NCBI RefSeq assembly: GCF_000968175.1 | Contig: NZ_FO704551.1 | Location: 1,240,001-1,304,000 of the forward strand | Reading direction: 5' to 3' | Source of the DNA: Xenorhabdus poinarii G6 | Lineage (GTDB): Bacteria; Pseudomonadota; Gammaproteobacteria; Enterobacterales; Enterobacteriaceae | Length of the DNA: 64,000 nt | Shown here: one piece after another, positions 36,877 to 46,774 of the stretch | How the letters are laid out: each line of letters starts with the position of its first letter | Position numbering within the stretch: the stretch's first letter is position 1 | Translations under genes and position numbers: made by a program | Notes under the pieces: model-generated | What the model was told of the DNA's origin: nothing | The model's database searches: none | The model's input: the letters and a program-made list of their open reading frames with translations, nothing else

Positions 36877-37959
36877 TTAACCTAATAAATGTTGCATAGC
36901 TTGATTGATTATTAACCCGCCTGCGACCAGCCAAATAAACAAGATGAGCGCCAATAAAAGGGGTTTCACACCAGCTTGGCGAATGGCACTGACATGCGTA
37001 GTGATACCCAAAGCCGTCATAGCCATTGTCAGCATAATGGTATCAACGACAATGAGATGGTTAACAAGCGATTCGGGTAATAAATGAAAAGAGTTAACAG
37101 CCGTGGTGATAATAAAAAACAGGGCAAACCACGGAATAGTCACGGGGGATTTTTCTTGCCGGCTATTATTATTTTTCACTGTCATGTGATTAAAGTAAGC
37201 GGAAAGCAGTAATAAGAAGGGGGCTAATAGCATCACACGGATCATCTTACTGATCACCGCCGCATTTTCGGCGTCATTTCCCAGGGCATGTCCAATGGCA
37301 ACGACTTGGGCGACTTCATGGACAGTCGAGCCAGAGAAGATGCCAAATGTCGCTTGTGAGACATTAATCCACTGATAATGGGCATTGAGTTGATACATCC
37401 ACGGATAAATAAAGATCGCAAGTGTACCAAAAAGAACAACGGTAGAGACGGCTATAGTCACTTTGCTGGCGGGGGCTTTGATCACAGGTGCCGTGGCCAT
37501 TACCGCAGCGGCTCCGCAAATACTACTTCCTGCACCAATCAGGATCACAGTTTGGTTATCCAATCGCAAAAAAGTTCGTCCAACCCACAATGCCATGAAA
37601 AATGTGGAAGAAAACATAATGACATCAATCAATATCCCGGTTACACCAACTTCGGTGATTTGTTGAAACGTCAGACGAAACCCGTAAAGAATGATACCGG
37701 CTCGTAGCAGATAGTGTTTGGCAAAATGAATACCGCTGTCACAGGTGAATTTTAAGGCGGGATACAGGGTATTTCCGATAATGATCCCCAATAGAATGGC
37801 AAGTGTCAAAACACCTAACCCCATATTGATCAACCAAGGGATTGTACCGATAGAGAGTACGAGTGCCGTCAGAACGGCGGTTAATATCATACCAGGCATA
37901 AATTTTAATGCCGTACGTGGGCGATTTTTGAAAAATGTTTCTGCTCGATTTTCGGACAT
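36877..37959 (-). CDS. yeiH: YeiH family putative sulfate/sulfite exporter
   Basis: 360 residues (E. coli 349) with about 10 hydrophobic segments (UPF0324/Cons_hypoth698). [20 protein letters not shown] and [12 protein letters not shown] are the family motifs. The gene lies divergent from yeiE, the LysR-type regulator reported to respond to sulfite. A 14-bp perfect inverted repeat ends 11 bases before its start codon. No good ribosome binding site is seen (AGCAGCCACG before ATG). Confidence 0.88.
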   Translation of the reverse strand: MSENRAETFFKNRPRTALKFMPGMILTAVLTALVLSIGTIPWLINMGLGVLTLAILLGIIIGNTLYPALKFTCDSGIHFAKHYLLRAGIILYGFRLTFQQITEVGVTGILIDVIMFSSTFFMALWVGRTFLRLDNQTVILIGAGSSICGAAAVMATAPVIKAPASKVTIAVSTVVLFGTLAIFIYPWMYQLNAHYQWINVSQATFGIFSGSTVHEVAQVVAIGHALGNDAENAAVISKMIRVMLLAPFLLLLSAYFNHMTVKNNNSRQEKSPVTIPWFALFFIITTAVNSFHLLPESLVNHLIVVDTIMLTMAMTALGITTHVSAIRQAGVKPLLLALILFIWLVAGGLIINQAMQHLLG

Positions 37960-37969
37960 CGTGGCTGCT

Positions 37970-38004
37970 CTATATGCTTATTCATTTTCAGAATAAGCAT
38001 ATAG
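37970..38004. promoter_or_regulatory. 14-bp perfect inverted repeat between yeiH and yeiE
   Basis: CTATATGCTTATTC (37970-37983), seven bases, then GAATAAGCATATAG (37991-38004). The centre ATTC-N7-GAAT contains the T-N11-A pattern of LysR-type operators. It sits right in front of the yeiH start codon, so it could be a YeiE operator or an mRNA hairpin. Confidence 0.55.
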
Positions 38005-38148
38005 CAGATTTCAAAATCAATAAAATTGATAATTTTTATATAAGTAACCATTAAAATGGGTTAATTAGGGTAGACTTTTGTTAAGTTGGATAATACTGAC
38101 TAGAATCAAGACTACCTTTCCATTTTATTTTGCTTCCCGCGAGGCCAT

Positions 38149-39012
38149 ATGCGTATCACTCTGAGACAACTGGAGATTTTTGCAGAAGTGCTGAAAAGTG
38201 GTTCAACGACACAGGCTTCTCAGCAGTTAGCGTTATCACAATCTGCGGTGAGTGCTTCACTAACCGATCTTGAAGGACAGTTAGGAGTACAATTGTTTGA
38301 TAGAGTAGGCAAGCGCTTAGTGACCAATGAACATGGGCGCTTGCTTTATCCTAAGGCATTGGCATTACTTGAACGGGCTGGTGAAGTGGAGCAGCTTTTC
38401 AAACTGGAATTGGGTGCATTACGGTTGGCAGCCAGTAGCACGATTGGCAATTATATATTGCCTGAAATGTTGGCGAGATATCGTCAGGATTACCCGGATA
38501 CCCCACTGGAATTGAATATCAGCAATACCGGGGATGTTATCAAGGCGGTTGTGGAATTTCGGGTTGATTTGGGATTGATTGAGGGGCTATGCCATGATCC
38601 GGAAGTCATCACACAACCGTGGATGAAAGATGAGCTACTGATTTTTTCCTCGCCAGACAGCGCATTGCTGCAACGTGAACTGAGTATGGAGGATTTGATT
38701 AAGGCGCCTTGGATTTTGAGAGAAAAAGGCTCAGGAACAAGGGAAGTTTTGGATCATCTTTTGTTTTCACAGATGCCTCGGTTCAATATCGCAATGGAAT
38801 TGGGTAATTCGGAAGCCATCAAACATGCCGTTCAGTATGGAATGGGGATTAGTTGTCTTTCACGGCGGGTGGTTCAAGAGCAACTGAAAAATGGCACATT
38901 ATCTGAAATTGTTATTCCCGGTCTTCAACTCAATCGTACTTTGTACCTGATTTACCATCGTCAGAAACATATGTCCAATGCGTTACAGAAATTACTCAGT
39001 TACTGTCAATAA
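38149..39012 (+). CDS. yeiE: LysR family regulator YeiE
   Basis: 287 residues (E. coli 293). An N-terminal winged helix-turn-helix ([35 protein letters not shown]) is followed by the CbbR-like effector domain. [15 protein letters not shown] and LRVEKGSGTR-like [13 protein letters not shown] are typical. YeiE is reported to control yeiH and lysP and to sense sulfite in some enterobacteria. Here it lies between yeiH (divergent) and lysP (same direction), the E. coli order. Confidence 0.92.
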   Translation: MRITLRQLEIFAEVLKSGSTTQASQQLALSQSAVSASLTDLEGQLGVQLFDRVGKRLVTNEHGRLLYPKALALLERAGEVEQLFKLELGALRLAASSTIGNYILPEMLARYRQDYPDTPLELNISNTGDVIKAVVEFRVDLGLIEGLCHDPEVITQPWMKDELLIFSSPDSALLQRELSMEDLIKAPWILREKGSGTREVLDHLLFSQMPRFNIAMELGNSEAIKHAVQYGMGISCLSRRVVQEQLKNGTLSEIVIPGLQLNRTLYLIYHRQKHMSNALQKLLSYCQ

Positions 39013-39147
39013 TACGAGAACATAATTGCGTAGCTAATAATTGGCTATGGATTATGAAGGTATCTTATAACCACGAATCCCCACTATTCTGGAGACGAGG
39101 ATTTGTTACAATTCCGCATTAAATTTTTTTAAAAATATAGGAATAGA

Positions 39148-40635
39148 ATGTCTCGAGAAGAAAGTATGCCACGGGATCAGGCGCCAAAAAACCTGCGCCG
39201 TGAATTAAAAGCACGCCATATGGCCATGATTGCCATCGGTGGATCAATCGGCACGGGATTATTTGTTGCGTCTGGCGCCACAATTTCTCAGGCTGGTCCT
39301 GCGGGTGCCTTACTTTCCTATGCGCTAATTGGTTTAATGGTCTATTTCTTGATGACCAGTTTGGGCGAATTAGCCGCGTACATGCCAGTTTCGGGTTCAT
39401 TTTCAACCTATGGCTCCAAATATGTTGATGAAGGTTTTGGCTTCGCATTAGGGTGGAACTACTGGTACAACTGGGCGGTGACAATTGCGGTTGACCTGGT
39501 CGCTGCGCAGTTGGTGATGGGATATTGGTTTAATGATGTGCCAGGTTGGGTATGGAGTGCGTTATTTCTAGGCCTGATTTTCTTGTTGAATTTCATTTCC
39601 GTCAAAGGATTTGGTGAAGCCGAATATTGGTTTTCCTTGATTAAAGTGACCACGATTATTGTGTTCATTGTTGTTGGTATTCTCATGATTACTGGCATCA
39701 TGAAAGGCGCTGAAGGTGCAGGCTGGCATAATTGGGGGATTGGAGATGCCCCTTTCGCGGGAGGCTTTTCCGCCATGATTGGCGTGGCAATGATTGTCGG
39801 TTTCTCTTTTCAGGGAACAGAGCTGATCGGTATTACCGCTGGGGAATCTAAAGATCCGGCGAAAAATATCCCGCGTGCGGTACGTAAGATATTCTGGCGT
39901 ATCTTATTGTTTTATGTCTTTGCTATCTTCATTATCAGCCTGATCATTCCTTATACTGATCCGAATTTGTTACGTAATGATGTGAAAGATATCAGTGTTA
40001 GTCCCTTCACGCTGGTCTTTGAAAATGCCGGATTATTGTCAGCGGCGGCGATCATGAATGCCGTAATCTTGACTGCGGTATTGTCGGCGGGAAATTCTGG
40101 TATGTATGCATCGACCCGAATGTTATTTACTCTGGCAAAAGAGGGTAAAGCGCCGAAGATTTTTAGTCATCTGTCTAAAGGTGGTGTTCCGCGTAATGCA
40201 CTGTATGCAACGACGGTGGTCGCAGGACTGTGTTTTCTCAGCTCCATGTTTGGTAATCAAACCGTGTACTTGTGGTTATTGAACACGTCTGGTATGACCG
40301 GGTTTATTGCATGGCTAGGAATTGCAGTGAGTCATTACCGCTTCCGTAAAGGCTATGTTGCTCAAGGTCTCGATATGAATGCACTGCCATATCGCTCTGG
40401 TTTTTTCCCGGTCGGACCGATTTTTGCCTTTGTGTTATGTCTGATTATCACATTGGGGCAAAATTATCAGGCGCTGTTGCAAGATAGGATTGATTGGTAT
40501 GGTGTGACAGCCACTTACATTGGTATTCCACTATTCCTGCTGATTTGGTTTGGTTACAAGCTGAAAAAGAAAACGCGGTTTGTTAAGTATAGTGAGATGA
40601 CGTTTCCTGTCTTCAAAGATACCGATAAAGCGTAA
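39148..40635 (+). CDS. lysP: Lysine-specific permease LysP
   Basis: 495 residues (E. coli 489), 12 membrane segments, amino acid-polyamine-organocation superfamily. LRRELKARHMAMIAIGGSIG, SGSFSTYGSKYVDEGFGFAL and FSFQGTELIGITAGESKDP are near-identical to E. coli LysP. It imports lysine with protons and in E. coli also restrains CadC. The ATG at 39148 has AGGA upstream; ATG 39166 is an alternative. It is followed by a terminator. Confidence 0.95.
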   Translation: MSREESMPRDQAPKNLRRELKARHMAMIAIGGSIGTGLFVASGATISQAGPAGALLSYALIGLMVYFLMTSLGELAAYMPVSGSFSTYGSKYVDEGFGFALGWNYWYNWAVTIAVDLVAAQLVMGYWFNDVPGWVWSALFLGLIFLLNFISVKGFGEAEYWFSLIKVTTIIVFIVVGILMITGIMKGAEGAGWHNWGIGDAPFAGGFSAMIGVAMIVGFSFQGTELIGITAGESKDPAKNIPRAVRKIFWRILLFYVFAIFIISLIIPYTDPNLLRNDVKDISVSPFTLVFENAGLLSAAAIMNAVILTAVLSAGNSGMYASTRMLFTLAKEGKAPKIFSHLSKGGVPRNALYATTVVAGLCFLSSMFGNQTVYLWLLNTSGMTGFIAWLGIAVSHYRFRKGYVAQGLDMNALPYRSGFFPVGPIFAFVLCLIITLGQNYQALLQDRIDWYGVTATYIGIPLFLLIWFGYKLKKKTRFVKYSEMTFPVFKDTDKA

Positions 40636-40711
40636 TTCGTTAATCACTATTCGTTAATTTCTGTTAATGCAATGATGTTTATTAATTAAAATACTGTTAA
40701 TTTTATTTTGT

Positions 40712-40753
40712 AAAAACTGTCTGTTCTGTGATGGAATCGGCAGTTTTTGTTTT
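40712..40753 (+). terminator. Terminator of lysP
   Basis: AAAAACTG(TC) pairs with (GG)CAGTTTTT across a loop of about 20 bases, followed by GTTTTTC. Confidence 0.6.
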
Positions 40754-40812
40754 TCATGACATGAGGAAAAACATAACGAAGGCAAATTTTGGTTATACCG
40801 AATCAATCGCAT

Positions 40813-40827
40813 TGATAAGTATTATTA
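40813..40827. promoter_or_regulatory. Fur box upstream of the iron ABC operon
   Basis: TGATAAGTATTATTA matches the 7-1-7 Fur consensus TGATAATNATTATCA at 12 of 14 positions. It lies 52-66 bases before the chosen start of the binding protein gene. Confidence 0.7.
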
Positions 40828-40878
40828 TTTGCTTTATTGTTAGCGACAAAATTGTTGTATGAGAAGAGGCTAACTAAA

Positions 40879-42012
40879 GTGAAGTTTGTATTTCGATCAG
40901 TTGTGAAAGGTATGAGTATCAGTCTGATGGCCGGTTCTGCCATGATGGCAAGTTTTGCATCTTGGGCTGAAACAGTCACTGATGTTGCTGGACGTACTGT
41001 TGAAGTACCAGAGAAAGTTAATCGTATCTTGTTGGGTGAAGGGCGTTTATTCCATTCTGTTGCCATATTGGAAGGCGATAAACCTCTGGCTCGTATTGCT
41101 GGTTGGCAAGGTGATTTCCGTAAACTTGACCCACAAACTTACGCTGTTTATAAAGCCAAATTTCCCGAAATCGATAATATCCCCCTAATTGGTAATACCA
41201 GCGCTGATAGTGTCAGTTCCGAAAAAGTGCTTACACTCAACCCTGACGTTGCGATTTTTGGCCTGTCTGGACATGGACCAGGAAAAAATAGTGAGTTAGT
41301 GAAGCAGTTGGAAAAAGCAGGTGTGCCTGTTGTTTTTGTTGATTTCCGCAATGATCCTCTGAAAAACACCTTACCTAGTATTCGTATGTTAGGCAAAATT
41401 TTGCATCGTGAAGAGCAGGCGAGTGCGTACGCTGATTTTTACGAAAAAAATCAAAAATTGGTCACTGATGTGACTTCTCGTCTATCAGATGCTGAGAAAC
41501 CTTCCGTATTTATTGAACTGAGAGCGGGCTCCAGTGAAGATTGTTGTGGTACGGCGGGGAATGGCAATATGGGGAATTTCATCGACTTAGCGGGTGGTAA
41601 GAACATCGCCAAAGCAGTATTACCTGCGCCATTAGGTATGATGAATCTGGAAAAAGTGATTGCAGAAGACCCTTATATTTATATCGCAAGTGGTGCACAA
41701 GATCCTGGTGATAAAAGTGCAGGGATTAGCATGGGTGCCCAAACTTCGGCCGAGACTGCTCGTGCTGACCTGAAAACAATGACCGAACGTCATGGTATCA
41801 ATCAATTAACTGCGGTGAAGGAAGGGCGTAGTCATGCTATCTGGCATCACTACTATAACTCTCCTTACAACGTTGTTGTTACTCAGGTTTTTGCTAAATG
41901 GTTCTACCCTGAAAAATTTGCTGATTTAGATCCGCAGCAAACATTGAAAGAACTCCACAATAAATTCTTGGCGATTGAGCCGCAGGGCACATATTGGGTC
42001 AGTGAAAAGTAA
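40879..42012 (+). CDS. Iron-siderophore ABC transporter, periplasmic binding protein
   Basis: 377 residues from GTG 40879 (GAGAAGAGG upstream), giving a signal peptide that ends near FASWAE; a TTG at 40837 lies too close to the Fur box. Cluster 8 (FecB/BtuF) binding protein fold: DVAGRTVEVPEKVNRILLG at the start, then LTLNPDVAIFGL, VPVVFVDFRNDP and a long helix before the second lobe. A rare CC pair occurs in SSEDCCGTAGN. It heads an operon with permease (21 bases on) and ATPase. With cirA next door the ligand is probably an iron-catecholate or linear derivative; this is inference. Confidence 0.85.
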   Translation: MKFVFRSVVKGMSISLMAGSAMMASFASWAETVTDVAGRTVEVPEKVNRILLGEGRLFHSVAILEGDKPLARIAGWQGDFRKLDPQTYAVYKAKFPEIDNIPLIGNTSADSVSSEKVLTLNPDVAIFGLSGHGPGKNSELVKQLEKAGVPVVFVDFRNDPLKNTLPSIRMLGKILHREEQASAYADFYEKNQKLVTDVTSRLSDAEKPSVFIELRAGSSEDCCGTAGNGNMGNFIDLAGGKNIAKAVLPAPLGMMNLEKVIAEDPYIYIASGAQDPGDKSAGISMGAQTSAETARADLKTMTERHGINQLTAVKEGRSHAIWHHYYNSPYNVVVTQVFAKWFYPEKFADLDPQQTLKELHNKFLAIEPQGTYWVSEK

Positions 42013-42032
42013 GTCGTAATAGGTAATAAAGA

Positions 42033-43118
42033 ATGAGTGTCACTACCGAGCCTATGCCAATGGTGAAGCAACAATTCAGTGAGTGCGATGTAAAAGCACA
42101 TTATCGTCATATCCTGTGTCGACGGATTGCATGGATATTATTTATCGCCTTGGTTATTGGCATTTCTGTTGTCTTGGATTTTACAATGGGACCATCAGGG
42201 TTATCACTGCAAACTCTCTGGCAGACACTGGTTTCACCAGAAAGTGTTAATGCAGCAACACGGGTAATTGTTTGGGATATCCGCTTACCCTATACCCTGA
42301 TGGCGGTAGTGATTGGTTTGTCGCTTGGGTTGGCTGGTGCTGAAATGCAGACAATCCTGAATAACCCACTTGCGAGTCCATTTACTTTAGGCGTCTCTAA
42401 TGCGGCTTCCTTTGGTGCAGCATTAGCCATTGTACTTGAAATTGGTATTCCAGGGGTCCCTGAACAGTGGCTTATTTCCGCAAATGCGTTTCTTTTTGCG
42501 TTATTGGCCGCGCTAATGCTGGATGGAATTACCCGCTGGACAAGAGTTGCAACCTCAGGCGTTGTATTGTTCGGCATAGCGATGGTATTTACCTTTGAGT
42601 CATTAGTTTCGATGATGCAATTTATTGCAACAGAAGATACCTTGCAGGGGTTAGTTTTTTGGACAATGGGCAGTCTGGGAAGAGCGACATGGGAAAAATT
42701 GGGGATTATGGTATTGGTTTTTTCCGTTATTTTGCCTATTTCAATGAGTAATTCCTGGAAGTTGACTGCATTGCGTTTGGGAGAAGATCGCGCGATCAGC
42801 TTTGGTATCAATATTAGTCGTCTTCGTTTGGGGACATTATTGCGTATCAGTATCCTGACCGCATTGGCGGTTGCATTTGTAGGTCCAATTGGTTTTATCG
42901 GATTAATCGCGCCTCATATTGCCAGAATAATGTTTGGTGAAGATCATCGTTTCTTCCTGCCTGCAAGTGCATTGATTGGTGCATTGGTTTTATCAATGGC
43001 CTCCATTGCCTCCAAAAATCTTATCCCAGGCATTATTATACCGGTAGGGATTGTCACCTCATTGATTGGTGTACCTTTCTTCTTGAGCATCGTGTTACGC
43101 CATAGAGGGAATGTATGA
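42033..43118 (+). CDS. Iron-siderophore ABC transporter, FecCD-type permease
   Basis: 361 residues with nine to ten membrane segments. RLPYTLMAVVIGLSLGLAG, EMQTILNNPLASPFTLGVSN and FVGPIGFIGLIAPHIARIMFG are FecCD family motifs; the last is the coupling helix region that contacts the ATPase. An unusually long hydrophilic N-terminus (about 30 residues) precedes the first segment. It overlaps the ATPase gene by 4 bases (ATGA). Confidence 0.9.
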   Translation: MSVTTEPMPMVKQQFSECDVKAHYRHILCRRIAWILFIALVIGISVVLDFTMGPSGLSLQTLWQTLVSPESVNAATRVIVWDIRLPYTLMAVVIGLSLGLAGAEMQTILNNPLASPFTLGVSNAASFGAALAIVLEIGIPGVPEQWLISANAFLFALLAALMLDGITRWTRVATSGVVLFGIAMVFTFESLVSMMQFIATEDTLQGLVFWTMGSLGRATWEKLGIMVLVFSVILPISMSNSWKLTALRLGEDRAISFGINISRLRLGTLLRISILTALAVAFVGPIGFIGLIAPHIARIMFGEDHRFFLPASALIGALVLSMASIASKNLIPGIIIPVGIVTSLIGVPFFLSIVLRHRGNV

Positions 43119-43903
43119 ATCAGGGGCTAAAAATCAATGGGTTAACGACGGGATATCCGAAGCATCCTGTGATTGAAAATCTGGATGTCAATTTATTACC
43201 GCGTGGTCAGATTACCGTACTGTTGGGGCCGAATGGTTGTGGTAAATCGACACTTCTGCGTGCTCTGGCAGGATTAAATAAAGCGAGTGGTGAATTGCTG
43301 TTAGATGGGCAGGATTTGGTGAAAATGAATTTTGCCCAACGTGCTCAAAATGTGGTCTATTTACCTCAATCGTTGCCAGCAGGTGTACATCTTCACGTAT
43401 TGGAATCGGTTATTGTTGCTCAACGCGCCTCGGGAGGCGTGAGTAATAACCGGTTCGAACAAGAAGTCATGGCGCTGTTACGTCAGCTAGGCATTGAACA
43501 CTTGGCACTCAATTATCTGGATCAATTGTCCGGTGGACAGAAACAGTTAGTTGGATTGGCTCAATCATTAATTCGCCGTCCATCATTATTATTATTAGAT
43601 GAACCATTAAGTGCGCTGGATTTAAATTACCAATACCATGTTATGGATTTAGTTGCGCGTGAAACACGTCGTCGTAATATGATTACGGTTGTGGTTGTGC
43701 ACGATATTAATATCGCATTGCGTCATAGTGATCATGTATTAATGCTAAAGAAAGGTCAGTTAATTGCCGAAGGTGCACCTGAACAAGTGATCACACCGGA
43801 CAGCTTAGCAGAAGTATATGGTATTAAAGGCCGAATTGAGCGTTGTTCTCAGGGGGTGCCGCAAGTATTAATTGATGGTTTAGTGACGGAATTGGCGAGT
43901 TAG
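43115..43903 (+). CDS. Iron-siderophore ABC transporter, ATP-binding protein
   Basis: 262 residues. Walker A is LLGPNGCGKST, the Q-loop VYLPQSL, the signature QLSGGQKQLVGLA, Walker B LLLLDEPLSALD, and the H-loop VVHD. It is of the FepC/FhuC type and drives the permease encoded just before it. The overlap ATGA with the permease gene suggests coupled translation. Confidence 0.92.
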   Translation: MNQGLKINGLTTGYPKHPVIENLDVNLLPRGQITVLLGPNGCGKSTLLRALAGLNKASGELLLDGQDLVKMNFAQRAQNVVYLPQSLPAGVHLHVLESVIVAQRASGGVSNNRFEQEVMALLRQLGIEHLALNYLDQLSGGQKQLVGLAQSLIRRPSLLLLDEPLSALDLNYQYHVMDLVARETRRRNMITVVVVHDINIALRHSDHVLMLKKGQLIAEGAPEQVITPDSLAEVYGIKGRIERCSQGVPQVLIDGLVTELAS

Positions 43904-44027
43904 AGTCATAATAAACGCTATCAGGCAATTTGCCAAGTGAGAGCATTTCCGATGGGAACTGGTTGTGGAAGTAATGTTCTTGATATAGCGGTAAGCTTCG
44001 CTTGGCGAATGGAATTTTATTAAAATA

Positions 44028-44075
44028 GGGTGTCAGGTATAAAGGGTGTCAGGTATAAAGGGTGTCAGGTATAAA
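44028..44075. repeat. Three perfect tandem copies of a 16-bp unit
   Basis: GGGTGTCAGGTATAAA occurs at 44028-44043, 44044-44059 and 44060-44075 without a mismatch. It lies in the 470-bp gap between the ABC operon and cirA, about 300 bases upstream of the cirA start. The rest of that gap holds only AT-rich DNA and the Fur-box candidate. Confidence 0.9.
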
Positions 44076-44241
44076 TAGTGCCTTGCATTCATTCGTCTGA
44101 AGTCATTTAGTTGTGATCTTGATTTGAATAGGTTATGAAAGCTGGGTCGTGTTATGCGGGAATATAATAGCCTCCTATTTTTTTGAATAAAGCAGAAAAT
44201 CTCACCTTCAGTTTTTGGTTTGTAAAGATAATTTATAAAAA

Positions 44242-44256
44242 TAAGAATTATTATAT
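44242..44256. promoter_or_regulatory. Candidate Fur box upstream of cirA
   Basis: TAAGAATTATTATAT matches the 7-1-7 Fur consensus at 10 of 14 positions, 120 bases before the cirA start. The surroundings are very AT-rich, which raises the chance of a false match. Confidence 0.4.
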
Positions 44257-44375
44257 CGAGTTGATCGTATTTTAATAAATTGATCATCAAAACATCATTG
44301 AAAAACTTTTGCAAATGTGAAAAATTCTCAATTTCATTGTCGTGTTTATTAATCCTTAACTTTTGGTTGGTCGTT

Positions 44376-46328
44376 ATGGCAAAAATAACAAATTGGCGGT
44401 ATTGCGTTGGACTATATTTTGTTTCAGTTCCTTTTATCGTGAATGCAGAAAATACAGATACGATAGTTGTGACTGCATCGTCTGTATCAAAAGAGTCTGC
44501 TGTAGAGGCACCGGCAACAATTTCGATCATTACGAAGGAAGACATAGAAAAAAAACCGGTACAAAATCTTATTGATATTCTACGTGAAGTACCAGGAATT
44601 CAGTTCCATAACGAAGGTGATAACCGTAAAGGTATCAGTATTCGTGGCTTAGACACTAGCTATACACTTATTTTAGTTGACGGAAAAAGGATTAATTCAC
44701 GTAATGCTGTTTTCCGTCATAACGATTACGATCTTAGCTGGATTCCCACTGTCGCTATTGAGCGTATTGAAATAATACGAGGCCCGATGTCGTCTTTATA
44801 TGGTGCAGATGCGCTTGGCGGTGTTGTTAATATCATTACTAAGAAAAATGGTAATACATGGCATGGCACGATCAGTGCTGATACGATTATTCAAGAAGAT
44901 CGTGACCATGGGGACACGTATAAAGGTGGTTTTTTTGTTTCGGGACCTCTGATTCAAGACAAACTTGATGTAAAGGTCTATGGCTCATTGAGTGATCGTA
45001 AAAAAGATAAAGGCGTCCAAACAGGTACCAAACCTCAGCCTGGATTTGAAGGTTTTACAGCTCGTGATGCGAACGTTGACTTCAGATGGACCCCGGACAA
45101 AAAACAAGAAGTTAACTTTTCTTACGGCGCTAATCGTCACGACCGTGATTCAGATTCCATAGGGGATACTCGATCAGAACGCCAGAATTATTCAATTAAT
45201 CATCTTGGTCATTGGGAAAAAGCAACGACCGAATTACGTTTCTACGGTGAGGACATTGACCACTACGTATCTGAGAAGATCAAATCGGAAAGTAAGGTCG
45301 TTGATGGTAAAGTTATCATTCCACTGTTTGATAACGTGGATATACTTTCCATTGGTGGTGAGTATAAATATGATAAGTTAAAGGATAGCCAAAATCTCAA
45401 AAATGGTGGATCTGCCAATAAAAAACAGTTCGCTCTGTTTGCTGAAAATGAGTGGACTATCGCCGATAGCCTGATTTTTACGACTGGCTTACGTATGGAT
45501 CACCATGAAGATTACGGTGATCATTACAGCCCAAGAGCTTATCTTGTTTATAACGCCGCTGAGAGTATTACTGTAAAAGGTGGTTGGTCTTCTGCGTTTA
45601 AAGCCCCTAGCTTGCTTGAACTCAGCTCTGATTGGCAAACTTACTCATGTCGTGGTGCATGTTCCATTGTTGGTACACCAGACCTAGATCCTGAAACGTC
45701 TCAGAATGTGGAGCTGGGGTTATACTACAAAGGGTATGACGGAATTTTTGAAGACATTTCCGGTAGTGTCACTGTTTACCAAAACGATGTGAAAGACATG
45801 ATTAACATCAACCGTATAAGTAATCCTGACTTAGCGCCATCTTATTCTAATTTTGTTGGTTGGACGAAAGGACGTGATGGAAAAGTCATACCTGTCTTCA
45901 AATATTATAATGTGGATAAAGCGCGTATCCGTGGACTAGAAACCGAAATTAAAGTCCCATTTCTGGATAGACAGTTTGACCTTGATTTGAACTATACCTA
46001 TACAGATGCAAGGGATAAAACCAACGGTACGGCATTATCTACGAAGCCATTTAATAACTTCAACACGACCTTAAATTGGTATCCTAACGAAGATACTTCG
46101 CTATATTTGTCCGCTAATTATCAAGGTAAATCTCGTGCCGTTTCTTCAAAAGACGTGCCAAGAGGCGGATATACCATGTGGAATCTTGGTGGTTCATACA
46201 AATTAACCAGCAATGTTAAGTTACGTGCTGGTGTTCTTAACTTGTTTGATAAAACAGTGAATCGAGCTGATTACGGTTACAATGAAGAAGGAAGAAGGTA
46301 CTTCATTGCTGCTGATTACTCGTTTTGA
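44376..46328 (+). CDS. cirA: TonB-dependent catecholate siderophore receptor CirA
   Basis: 650 residues (E. coli 663) from ATG 44376, giving a signal peptide that ends near NAEN. DTIVVTASS is the TonB box, followed by the plug domain (IRGLDTSYTLILVDGKRINS, RGPMSSLYGADALGGVVNI) and a 22-strand barrel ending in the C-terminal aromatic DYSF. SSDWQTYSCRGACSIVGTPDL with its two cysteines is typical of CirA, the receptor for linear enterobactin fragments and colicin Ia. In E. coli cirA also neighbours lysP; here an ABC operon lies between. Confidence 0.95.
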   Translation: MAKITNWRYCVGLYFVSVPFIVNAENTDTIVVTASSVSKESAVEAPATISIITKEDIEKKPVQNLIDILREVPGIQFHNEGDNRKGISIRGLDTSYTLILVDGKRINSRNAVFRHNDYDLSWIPTVAIERIEIIRGPMSSLYGADALGGVVNIITKKNGNTWHGTISADTIIQEDRDHGDTYKGGFFVSGPLIQDKLDVKVYGSLSDRKKDKGVQTGTKPQPGFEGFTARDANVDFRWTPDKKQEVNFSYGANRHDRDSDSIGDTRSERQNYSINHLGHWEKATTELRFYGEDIDHYVSEKIKSESKVVDGKVIIPLFDNVDILSIGGEYKYDKLKDSQNLKNGGSANKKQFALFAENEWTIADSLIFTTGLRMDHHEDYGDHYSPRAYLVYNAAESITVKGGWSSAFKAPSLLELSSDWQTYSCRGACSIVGTPDLDPETSQNVELGLYYKGYDGIFEDISGSVTVYQNDVKDMININRISNPDLAPSYSNFVGWTKGRDGKVIPVFKYYNVDKARIRGLETEIKVPFLDRQFDLDLNYTYTDARDKTNGTALSTKPFNNFNTTLNWYPNEDTSLYLSANYQGKSRAVSSKDVPRGGYTMWNLGGSYKLTSNVKLRAGVLNLFDKTVNRADYGYNEEGRRYFIAADYSF

Positions 46329-46459
46329 TTATCGGTATTGATTTCTTCAAGCCAGCTAAAGCAGACTTGTCAGGTTGTAGTATTAATTATGACTTTTAAT
46401 TAATATTTCGTTTTATATTAAAATTAGTCATTAGACTTAACATTTAGACATCACTTAAA

Positions 46460-46499
46460 ATCGTCCCGTTAACCATATTGTGATTGCGGGATGGTTTTT
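46460..46499 (+). terminator. Probable terminator of cirA
   Basis: ATCGTCCCG pairs with CGGGATGGT (two wobble pairs) across an 18-base loop, followed by TTTTT. Confidence 0.5.
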
Positions 46500-46634
46500 C
46501 TGCTATAACGATTCTTATCATTAAATAACAAATCGTTTTCTTCTGTGTGAAACACTTGCTGAAGGCCAGCCAACGGATGAGAAGGTCTTCGGTCTATACT
46601 AACGCAGTAAGCGCTTATTCCATAAGGCTCTGTA

Positions 46635-46774
46635 GTGTCGTAAAAAATAATAGATTTTTAGTGTCGTAGCGCTTGCTATTTATGGACTCGAAGTGCAAAA
46701 TGCGTGCACTAAAAATAACTGATGCGTAAATATGCATCAGTTATTTTTTTGCGTTGAATTATTTTTTACGACAC
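46635..46774. repeat. MITE-like 140-bp element with perfect 17-bp inverted ends
   Basis: GTGTCGTAAAAAATAAT (46635-46651) is the exact reverse complement of the sequence at 46758-46774. Inside are two further hairpins: AGTGCA...TGCACT (46692-46710) and AAAAATAACTGATGC...GCATCAGTTATTTTT (46711-46748). It has no coding capacity. The structure fits a miniature inverted-repeat transposable element or a strong structured RNA. Confidence 0.65.

Noticed and set aside
44028..44075. Possible CRISPR array from the 16-bp repeats
   Set aside because: The units follow each other directly with no spacer and are too short; no cas genes are near.
44033..44545. Reverse-strand ORF of 170 codons over the start of cirA
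   Set aside because: It runs opposite to the cirA signal peptide and plug and through the tandem repeats, has no ribosome binding site and no recognisable domain.
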